Part shown: positions 57,201-64,000 of the stretch, piece by piece
Numbering within the stretch: position 1 is the first letter of the stretch
How the letters are laid out: each line of letters starts with the position of its first letter
Assembly (NCBI RefSeq): GCF_002551005.1
Contig: NZ_NVOY01000009.1
Location: 148,391 to 212,390, forward strand
DNA from: Bacillus pseudomycoides
GTDB taxonomy: Bacteria > Bacillota > Bacilli > Bacillales > Bacillaceae_G
Length of the DNA: 64,000 nucleotides
Direction: 5' to 3'
The notes under the pieces: model-generated
Told to the model about the DNA's origin: nothing
Databases searched by the model: none
Seen by the model: the letters and a program-made list of their open reading frames with translations, nothing else
Made by a program: the position numbers and the translations under genes

Positions 57201-57965
57201 TTAAAACGGATATTGATGCAAATGTTGACCACCATCCATTGTAATACAAGCTCCATTTATGTACGCTGCTTCTTCAGAGCATAAATAAAAAGCAAGACCA
57301 GCAATTTCTTCTGGTGTACCAAGCCTACCAAGTGGCACGCTGTGTATTGTGCGCTTCGCAGCTTCTTCAGATATCCAAAGCTTATCAGCTCCCCCAGTAC
57401 GTTCAATTGGCCCTGGAGCAATTGCATTCACACGAATTCCATATTTACGTCCCCACTCAACAGCAAGCGTTCTCGTCATCGCTAATACACCCGCTTTTGC
57501 TGCTGCGGAATGAATAACACCAGGACCTGCATCCCATGCATAAGTTGCAACCATATTAATAATTGTTCCTTTTATCCCTTTTTCAATCCAATATTTCCCG
57601 ATAGCTTGACTGCAATAAAATGTACCGTTTAACACGATGTTAATAACAGCATTCCAACCATTTGGCGATAAATCTTCAGCAGGAGAAAGAAAATTTCCCG
57701 CAGCATTATTTACAAGTACATCGATGCGTCCAAATTCTTTATCGATTTTTTCAATCATTCCTTTTATATCCTCAATATTACGCACATCCATTTGTACAGG
57801 TAATACTTGTCCTTCAAATTGTTCAATTTCTTTCTTTGTCTCTTCTAACTTTTCTAGTGTACGTCCTGTAATTACAACTCTTGCTCCTTCTTTTGCAAAA
57901 CGAATTGCCATTCCTTTTCCCATTCCACTTGAACCACCTGTAATTACAACTACCTTTTCTTTCAT
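57201..57965 (-). CDS. fadH: 2,4-dienoyl-CoA reductase FadH (YkuF), SDR family
   Basis: 254 aa, the B. subtilis length. NADP-binding TGGSSGMGKGMAIRFAKEG at residue 9, NNAAGNF and the Lys in SAAAKAGVLAMTRTLAVEW; the PGPIERT loop is typical of dienoyl-CoA reductases. It reduces the double bonds of unsaturated fatty acyl-CoA during beta-oxidation. GGGAGGGG lies before the ATG, preceded by a FadR-type palindrome. Confidence 0.92.
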   Translation of the reverse strand: MKEKVVVITGGSSGMGKGMAIRFAKEGARVVITGRTLEKLEETKKEIEQFEGQVLPVQMDVRNIEDIKGMIEKIDKEFGRIDVLVNNAAGNFLSPAEDLSPNGWNAVINIVLNGTFYCSQAIGKYWIEKGIKGTIINMVATYAWDAGPGVIHSAAAKAGVLAMTRTLAVEWGRKYGIRVNAIAPGPIERTGGADKLWISEEAAKRTIHSVPLGRLGTPEEIAGLAFYLCSEEAAYINGACITMDGGQHLHQYPF

Positions 57966-57981
57966 AATTTCCCCTCCCTAA

Positions 57982-58000
57982 AATGAATACATATTCATTT
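57982..58000. promoter_or_regulatory. FadR-type operator
   Basis: AAATGAATA-CA-TATTCATTT, 9-bp inverted arms, close to the B. subtilis FadR consensus TGAATGANTANTCATTCA, 16 bp upstream of fadH. FadR repression would be lifted by long-chain acyl-CoA. Confidence 0.7.
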
Positions 58001-58157
58001 TATCACTTTGTACGACAGAATTCTTTATAAATTTAAATTTTTCTGATATATTTTAATGAAACACACTATTCATTAACGAAAGGAGAGAAGATACGCAGCG
58101 ACTCATTCTAACAAATCACAACTTTCTACTATTATCATTTTCTATCATCTCGCTCAT

Positions 58158-59030
58158 ATGAATATGAATCAAATATCAAGAAGAAATTTTATAAAAAAAG
58201 GCATTCGCACACTATTATATACTTGTATAACGACTGGAGCAGGTTACTATTATGCAAGGTTTATAGAGCCATCCCTTCTCTCTTTTACGAATCATACACT
58301 TCACTCTCCACTTATTCCACATGGGTTTAACGGCATTAAAATTGTTCAATTTAGTGATTTACATTTAGGATATTATTACTCACTGCAGCAACTTTCTAAA
58401 GTGGTTGCAAAAATAAATGAAAAAAAACCCGACATCGTATTCTTTACTGGGGATTTAATCGACAATTACCAAACATATGAAGGTACTCCATTTGTCTCAT
58501 CAATTTTACAAACGATTCATGCTCCGCTCGGTAAATTTGCTATTTTCGGCAATCACGATCATGGTGGGTACGGAACAGAATACTACGATCACATCATGAA
58601 ACAATCCGGATTTGAAATATTACAAAATGCTGAAAAACGCATACGTCTACTAGATGGAAGTGAAATTTCTATTTTCGGTATTGACGATATCATGCTCGGA
58701 AACCCTGACATACATGGTATCTTAAAACAAGCGCAAGATCATCTTTATACGATTGTTCTCGTTCATGAACCTGATGTTGCACCTCATATTGCAAGTTTCC
58801 CTATTAATTTACAACTTTCTGGACACAGTCACGGTGGACAAGTACAATTCCCTTTCTTTGGCGCCATTATTACTCCGACATTTGCTAAGCACTATATCGA
58901 AGGTTTTTATCATATTAAGAAAAAGTATGAATTGTTATTGTATGTAAATCGAGGCATTGGAACAACACGTGTACCATTTCGATTTTTAGCAAAGCCGGAA
59001 ATTACACTCTTCACATTACAATCGACATAA
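58158..59030 (+). CDS. ykuE: YkuE, Tat-exported metallophosphoesterase
   Basis: 290 aa. Twin-arginine signal SRRNFIKKG at residues 7-15 followed by a hydrophobic stretch, then a calcineurin-like phosphoesterase with FSDLHLG, TGDLIDN, GNHDHGG, VHEP and SGHSHGG, all metal ligands present. B. subtilis YkuE is exported by TatAyCy and is cell-wall bound. The start is uncertain: no ribosome-binding site is seen before the ATGs at 58158/58164, while AAAGGAGAG lies about 75 bases upstream without a start codon behind it. Confidence 0.88.
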   Translation: MNMNQISRRNFIKKGIRTLLYTCITTGAGYYYARFIEPSLLSFTNHTLHSPLIPHGFNGIKIVQFSDLHLGYYYSLQQLSKVVAKINEKKPDIVFFTGDLIDNYQTYEGTPFVSSILQTIHAPLGKFAIFGNHDHGGYGTEYYDHIMKQSGFEILQNAEKRIRLLDGSEISIFGIDDIMLGNPDIHGILKQAQDHLYTIVLVHEPDVAPHIASFPINLQLSGHSHGGQVQFPFFGAIITPTFAKHYIEGFYHIKKKYELLLYVNRGIGTTRVPFRFLAKPEITLFTLQST

Positions 59031-59136
59031 TATAGGAATGTGTTTCGCCTATTTTCTACACCATTCTCTCTTGTACTCGCTCATCCACGTTATTTTCCCA
59101 TATGATAACAATGAGCTCATTGAAGGAGGTTTTAAC

Positions 59137-59358
59137 ATGTATCCACAGTATCAGCCAATTCCATTTCGCTCAGCTCCAATTGGTCCGATTGGAAATTCAC
59201 GTTTCATACCATTTTTTGGTTTCCCTTTTTTAGCCGGTCTTGCAGGAGGTATAATCGGCGGGGCATTGGCATTTGGGCCTAGACCATTCTATCCACCATA
59301 TCCACCTCCACCGTTCCCTTGCTACGGCTCTTCTTGTCCAACACCGTATTTTTACTAA
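59137..59358 (+). CDS. Small Pro/Tyr-rich protein, possible spore coat component
   Basis: 73 aa. Pro/Ile/Phe-rich start, a central glycine-rich hydrophobic stretch (FLAGLAGGIIGGALAFG) and a PYPPPPFPCYGSSC-type tail with two cysteines. GAAGGAGG lies 7 nt before the ATG. Composition recalls small coat and exosporium proteins, without identifiable family. CATATGATA at 59099 fits a SigK -10, but no -35 matches. Terminator follows. Confidence 0.7.
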   Translation: MYPQYQPIPFRSAPIGPIGNSRFIPFFGFPFLAGLAGGIIGGALAFGPRPFYPPYPPPPFPCYGSSCPTPYFY

Positions 59359-59380
59359 CGTAAGTAGAAACAACTATGTA

Positions 59381-59408
59381 AAAAAGGCCTCAAATCGAGG
59401 CCTTTTTC
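59381..59408 (+). terminator. Terminator of the Pro/Tyr-rich gene
   Basis: AAAAAGGCCTC/GAGGCCTTTTT, symmetric. Confidence 0.87.
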
Positions 59409-59596
59409 TCTATGTATCTCTAACTTCATTACGTGCAAATAAATCCATTTTAATTTTCCAACATATAAATCACTGCTATGCCGTTTAAAAAACAACCTGT
59501 TCTCGCTTTCTATCTTGCATGTGTCCCATCCATCAAAAAGAAACTAATTTTATGTCATTTTTTCAATTTATATTTATAGAGAATTCCCCTTTTACT

Positions 59597-61705
59597 TTAT
59601 TCCTCTTCTGCGTGTGTATACGCCATTTGAATGAGCTGCACTTGACTTTCAATATTTTCTATACGGTCTCTTACCACATAACGATACTCTCCGCCTTCAT
59701 TTTGTTCACGCGCTTTTACATTATCGTCCAAAATAAGTTGTAAAACATCTTTAATTCGCGTTTTCATATCAAATCCTAAAATAGGAAATGAAATTTCTAC
59801 ACGTTTTTCCATATTACGCGTCATCCAATCAGCTGAAGATAAATATATTTTTTCCTCTCCATTGTGGTGAAAATAATAAATACGACTATGCTCTAAATAA
59901 CGACCTACCACACTAATAACACGAATATTATCACTTACACCTGGAATTTGAGGACGCAAACAACAAATTCCCCTCACAATAAGATCAATTTGTACACCAG
60001 CTTGCGATGCTTCGTATAATTTTTGAATAAGCGGCTTATCTGTTAATGAATTCATTTTCGCTATAATATAGCCATTTTCATATTGTTTATGATAACGAAT
60101 TTCTTCATCAATAAGTTCAATAAATTGCTGACGAATATCAAACGGGGCAACAGATATACGGTGAAAATGTGGTTTCATTGTATATCCGCTTAAATAATTA
60201 AAAAAGTTTGTTGCATCAATTCCGAAATCTTTGCGCGATGTAATATACCCAAAGTCAGTATATAATTTCGCTGTCGCATCATTATAGTTCCCTGTGCCTA
60301 AATGAACAAATCTTTCAATTTTCCCATGCTTTCGCCTTACAACAAGCGTAATTTTACTATGTGTTTTCAAATGACTAACACCATAAATCACATGGCAACC
60401 TGCTTTTTCTAATTCTTTTGCCCACTGAACATTATTTTCTTCATCAAAACGAGCCTTTAGTTCCACAAGTACTGTCACTTGCTTCCCGTTTTCTGCTGCT
60501 GTTTTTAAAGCTTGAATAACAGGTGAATCCCCGCTTACACGGTATAGTGTTTGTTTAATTGCTAGTACATCTGGATCTTCCGCTGCGTCTGCTACAAAAT
60601 CAATGACAGGATGAAACGACTCGAATGGGTGATGTAATAAAACATCTTGTTCTAACACTTTTTCAAATATATCTTCTTCATCATCTAAATCTTGAGGTGG
60701 CTGCGGAATAAATGCAGGATAGATTAGGTGTTCATATGTAGATGCTAACTTTTTATAAAGCGCAAATAAACACGTTAAATCAAGCGGGCCCCCAATCATA
60801 TATACATCTTCATCTTTCACTTCTAACACTTCGTATAATAGAGACAACACTCTTTTATCTAAATTATCCGTTCCTACTTCTAAACGAACCGCCGCTCCCC
60901 ATTTTCGTTTTTTTAATTCTTTCTCAATGACTTTCAATAAATCACGTGCGCCTTCCTCATGAATTGTTAAATCTGCATTACGCGTAATTCGAAAACGCGT
61001 AACAGAAGATACTGTGTATCCAGTAAATAATTTATGAGTAAAGTTACTAATTACGTCTTCTAAAAAAATAAATTTTTGCTTATTATCTTCATTTGGTAAA
61101 AAAATAAAACGTTCTAATAATGATGGAACTTGAACGATGCCAAGCTTTGTCCGATTTTCTTCAACTGTTTGTCTTTCGTCATATAAAATAGCAGCTAAAT
61201 TTAAGCTTTTATTTAATAACATAGGAAACGGTCGATATGCATCAATTGCTACAGGTGTTAACACAGGGAAAATTTGCTCATCAAAATATTCTTCAATAAA
61301 TTCTCGTTGTTCTTTCGTTAAATCATGAAAAGACAATTGTTCAATTCCTTCTTCCTGCAGTGCAGGAAGTAACACATTTTGATAAGTATCATACTGCACT
61401 TGCATTAATTCATGTGCCTTAGATGAAATTTTTTCTAATTGTTTTTTCGGTGTTAGTCCCGCCTTATTTTCTGGTTGATTAAATCCAGCTTTCACCTGAT
61501 CTTTTAGTCCTGCAACACGCACCATGAAAAATTCATCTAAATTTGAGCTGAAGATACTAATAAACTTTAATCTCTCTAATAATGGATTACTGTCATCTTG
61601 TGCTTCTTGTAATACTCGTTCATTAAAGGCAAGCCAGCTTAATTCACGATTGTTATAATAAGCTGTATCATTCAAGTTTATAAGACTATTTTTCATCGCT
61701 TCCAT
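59597..61705 (-). CDS. ppk: Polyphosphate kinase 1
   Basis: 702 aa, four-domain PPK1. NNRELSWLAFNERVLQEA at the N-terminus, KARFDEENNVQWA, the autophosphorylated His in LKTHSKITLVVRR near residue 435, and SSADWMTRNMEKRVE near the end. It reversibly makes polyphosphate from ATP. Paired with ppx 116 bp upstream, a combination studied in B. cereus and absent from B. subtilis. GAAGGG precedes the ATG. Confidence 0.96.
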   Translation of the reverse strand: MEAMKNSLINLNDTAYYNNRELSWLAFNERVLQEAQDDSNPLLERLKFISIFSSNLDEFFMVRVAGLKDQVKAGFNQPENKAGLTPKKQLEKISSKAHELMQVQYDTYQNVLLPALQEEGIEQLSFHDLTKEQREFIEEYFDEQIFPVLTPVAIDAYRPFPMLLNKSLNLAAILYDERQTVEENRTKLGIVQVPSLLERFIFLPNEDNKQKFIFLEDVISNFTHKLFTGYTVSSVTRFRITRNADLTIHEEGARDLLKVIEKELKKRKWGAAVRLEVGTDNLDKRVLSLLYEVLEVKDEDVYMIGGPLDLTCLFALYKKLASTYEHLIYPAFIPQPPQDLDDEEDIFEKVLEQDVLLHHPFESFHPVIDFVADAAEDPDVLAIKQTLYRVSGDSPVIQALKTAAENGKQVTVLVELKARFDEENNVQWAKELEKAGCHVIYGVSHLKTHSKITLVVRRKHGKIERFVHLGTGNYNDATAKLYTDFGYITSRKDFGIDATNFFNYLSGYTMKPHFHRISVAPFDIRQQFIELIDEEIRYHKQYENGYIIAKMNSLTDKPLIQKLYEASQAGVQIDLIVRGICCLRPQIPGVSDNIRVISVVGRYLEHSRIYYFHHNGEEKIYLSSADWMTRNMEKRVEISFPILGFDMKTRIKDVLQLILDDNVKAREQNEGGEYRYVVRDRIENIESQVQLIQMAYTHAEEE

Positions 61706-61821
61706 ATTCCCTTCACACTTCCCTCTAAAGCTTTCTCAATATAATTTAGTTATATTTATTTTAACAAATTTTTACTGGGAAAAATGTAAATTTTTTGTAA
61801 AGAAGTTCGTACAACTTAACA

Positions 61822-63387
61822 TTATTCATCAAAATACAGCTCAATGTTCATTTTTAAAATTTTCTCTATTTGCTTTTTCTGCTTTTCTGCTTGTACTTTT
61901 TCAGATAAAGCTGATTGCTTACAACAAGCATAAAAACCAAGCCCCTCTTCTCTTTTTACAATACGAACGAACTCGATAAGATTGCGATTTGTTTCATTTA
62001 ACGCTGCTGAAAATTGTAAAACCGCCCCTAATAATCGGATTTTTCTTTGTTCGTCTTTTTCAAACCACCCTACAAACGGTTCGATGCATTGTTTAAACAA
62101 CAACTTCGATTTATAAGATGCAATTAATGCTAATTTAATTCGTTCTTTATGCATCATGCCATCTATCGTTTTATTTGCTAATAAATAAAACGTATGCTGT
62201 CTGCTTGACTCTTCATCAATATATTTTCCAATATTAAATACTTTTGCCGCTCTATGCAGTGCAGTCCAATCTTCTTTCTCGAAAGAAACAACCTCATTTT
62301 TTTCTAATTCTTTACAAATTATCGTCGCATTTTTTATAAGCTGTATCACAACGCTCATATCCATCTCATATTCATAAGAAAGTAAGTGTAAGCTTTCTTC
62401 CACTACATTTGGATAATAAGTAATTCCAAGTGAACTAACTAATTCTTCATAAAATACGCCTTCGCGTAATCCTTTTCTACTTAATACAAAGGACGGGGCT
62501 TCTATAATCGTTGTTAACATCCTAAACACTTCTACTGCCGGAATAATAGTATCTGCGCGATCTTTAGCAAGACCCTCTAACTTTTGCAATTCTGTAAAGG
62601 AAAGCCTTAATAAATGTTCGTGCACATATTCAATGTCAGTTGGCTTCATCTTATACAAATGCAATCCAGAAATTGGATAAGAAATAAGATTTTGGTGAAT
62701 GTTCACCATATTACGCGCACTACCTCCAATTGCAATCAACGGTAATTTCTTACCTTTAAACCACGGAAGATACTGAAATTGATACCATAAATATCTTCTT
62801 AATTCTTCAAGTTCTTCTGAAGTTGGCGTATCATAATGAAAAAATTGTTGTTTTAACGACAGCGCTCCGAACGGAAAACTATGATAGTTTACAATTTCTC
62901 GATTTTGAAAATACGTAACTTCTGTACTTCCTCCTCCAATGTCAACAGTAATCCCTTCTGTAAAAGAGGTAGAATTGGTAACAGCTATATATCCATACCG
63001 CGCTTCTTCATATTCTGACAATACTCGAAGCTTAAAATCAGTGTTCTCTTCAACAAGACATTTAATTTCCTTTTGATTTTTAGCTTGCCGAACTGTTGCC
63101 GTTGCAACGCACAATACTTTATGTAATTGGTGAAACCGCGTGCTTTCTTGAAATTGCAACAAAGTATTTAATAATATATTAATTCCTTCCCCGCTTAAAG
63201 AACCATCTACTAAATAATTCCGTAATCGAGCGACTACCTTTGTATTTTCAATTTCTTTGTAAAAGCCACCACTTTGTTTTTCATAAATAACTAATCTCAT
63301 TGTGTTTGATCCGATATCAATAATTCCATATTGGTTTTTCAAAGCTCTCGTCATCCTTTTCTTCGTATCATTATCTCGTTTTTTCAA
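61822..63387 (-). CDS. ppx: Exopolyphosphatase Ppx
   Basis: 521 aa in the longest form. ASKHA-fold phosphatase: GIIDIGSNTMRLVIYE near the start, TVDIGGGSTEVTYF with the catalytic Glu region, and SARNM; a C-terminal HD-like helical domain follows. It releases phosphate from polyphosphate (some members cleave pppGpp). The start is unclear: TTG at 63387 has no site, while ATG at 63354 has AAGAAAAGG immediately before it. First gene of ppx-ppk. Confidence 0.93.
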   Translation of the reverse strand: MKKRDNDTKKRMTRALKNQYGIIDIGSNTMRLVIYEKQSGGFYKEIENTKVVARLRNYLVDGSLSGEGINILLNTLLQFQESTRFHQLHKVLCVATATVRQAKNQKEIKCLVEENTDFKLRVLSEYEEARYGYIAVTNSTSFTEGITVDIGGGSTEVTYFQNREIVNYHSFPFGALSLKQQFFHYDTPTSEELEELRRYLWYQFQYLPWFKGKKLPLIAIGGSARNMVNIHQNLISYPISGLHLYKMKPTDIEYVHEHLLRLSFTELQKLEGLAKDRADTIIPAVEVFRMLTTIIEAPSFVLSRKGLREGVFYEELVSSLGITYYPNVVEESLHLLSYEYEMDMSVVIQLIKNATIICKELEKNEVVSFEKEDWTALHRAAKVFNIGKYIDEESSRQHTFYLLANKTIDGMMHKERIKLALIASYKSKLLFKQCIEPFVGWFEKDEQRKIRLLGAVLQFSAALNETNRNLIEFVRIVKREEGLGFYACCKQSALSEKVQAEKQKKQIEKILKMNIELYFDE

Positions 63388-63530
63388 TTTGTATTTATAT
63401 ATTATACAAAATAGTTGTTTTTTGTCACAACATTGCTTTAATATTGAAAATACTTATATTAGCTTTCTGCATAGAAAAATTGCTAACTTTTATTGAATTA
63501 TGATAATGTAGACAGGAAAGGAGTGCTAAG

Positions 63531-63989
63531 ATGAAATCTTCACAACCCCAGTCTCGTTCCTATAATCAAATTTCGGTTCATCAACTTGCTGAAGCAATTT
63601 TCAGTGTAAACCGACATGCAAAATCTGCTACAAATCCGAAATATTTATATTGGTTAAAAAAAACAGCTTTAGAACGATTAATTGCAGATAAACAAGCTAC
63701 GAAAGAAGGTTTACACTTTTCTAAAAACCCGCGGTTTAGCCAGCAACAATCTGACGTTCTTGTCCGAGCAGGCAATTATTACTTCCATATCCCTCCTACG
63801 AAAGACGATTTTCGTAACCTTCCACATCTCGGCGACCTTGATTGTGCATATCGAAATCCAAAAACTCATCTATCCTTAACCTCTGCTAAAAAAATGCTCC
63901 AGCAGTATATTGGGAAAGAGGCATTTCAACAAGAAAAAAAGTTAAGCGAATCCATTCCTTGGTATCGTCGTACTTACACAAAAAAATAA
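63531..63989 (+). CDS. ykyB: YkyB family protein
   Basis: 152 aa, basic. The core VNRHAKSATNPKYLYWLKK, LHFSKNPRFSQQQSDVLV and YYFHIPPTKDDFRNLPHLG is that of YkyB, a conserved Bacillus protein of unknown function. AAAGGAGTG precedes the ATG. Divergent from ppx. Confidence 0.9.
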   Translation: MKSSQPQSRSYNQISVHQLAEAIFSVNRHAKSATNPKYLYWLKKTALERLIADKQATKEGLHFSKNPRFSQQQSDVLVRAGNYYFHIPPTKDDFRNLPHLGDLDCAYRNPKTHLSLTSAKKMLQQYIGKEAFQQEKKLSESIPWYRRTYTKK

Positions 63990-64000
63990 AGAAGCTTTGG

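Overview
The window is core chromosome of a Bacillus cereus-group bacterium (Firmicutes, low G+C, endospore-former). Gene content and order follow the Bacillus subtilis ykyB-yku-pdh-speA-ykt-yla-cta-ylb block, while the protein variants, a polyphosphate kinase/exopolyphosphatase pair and dispersed bcr1-like repeats point to the B. cereus group. I cannot resolve the species. There is no rRNA, tRNA, prophage, transposase, CRISPR array or recognisable defence island.

Layout: 1-9.7 kb is the ylb block (tmcAL, ylbL, ylbK, ylbJ, coaD, rsmD, ylbG, ylbF/ricF, a histidine phosphatase, ylbE, ylbD, ylbC, a yugN-like gene), mixing coenzyme A synthesis, rRNA methylation, RNA-decay control and spore-coat functions. 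9.8-17.7 kb encodes the caa3-type cytochrome c oxidase (ctaC-ctaG) and its heme A supply (ctaB, divergent ctaA). 17.8-31.7 kb carries pyruvate carboxylase, ftsW, ylaN, ylaK (PhoH/PIN), ylaI, ylaH, typA, ylaF, an inositol monophosphatase and yktB/yktA. 32-35 kb has speA, the spore-coat transglutaminase tgl and, unmarked by any long ORF, an SR1-type dual-function RNA encoding the 43-aa peptide SR1P. 36-41.4 kb is the pyruvate dehydrogenase operon. 41.9-46.7 kb has a YjcZ-type spore peptide, peptide deformylase, ykrA, rpoY-rnjA and ktrC. 48-52.7 kb holds the peroxiredoxin/thioredoxin pair ykuU-ykuV, dapH-dapL, ccpC and the CBS protein cbpB. 52.9-64 kb has abbA, ykuK, ykuJ, ykuI, fadH, ykuE, ppk, ppx and ykyB.

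How it fits together: the central region concerns the pyruvate node and respiration (Pyc, Pdh, caa3 oxidase, CcpC control of the TCA cycle, SR1/GapA). Several products belong to the c-di-AMP network in relatives (KtrC, CbpB/DarB, Pyc) and several are sporulation-linked (YlbJ, YlbD, Tgl, YjcZ, AbbA).

The least-explained signals are: (i) a run of four consecutive hairpins ending in an intrinsic terminator at about 5021-5177, read from the + strand although it sits where the 'ylbH leader' RNA is expected; (ii) the SR1 locus with two matches to the CcpN operator; (iii) about ten copies or remnants of a TTTAT-flanked repeat, one of which supplies the C-terminus and stop codon of ctaG and another of which sits in the ctaA promoter region; (iv) a 23-codon lysine-rich ORF with its own terminator upstream of rpoY. 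Start codons were reassigned from ribosome-binding sites and remembered family lengths; all homology statements are from memory, not from a search.
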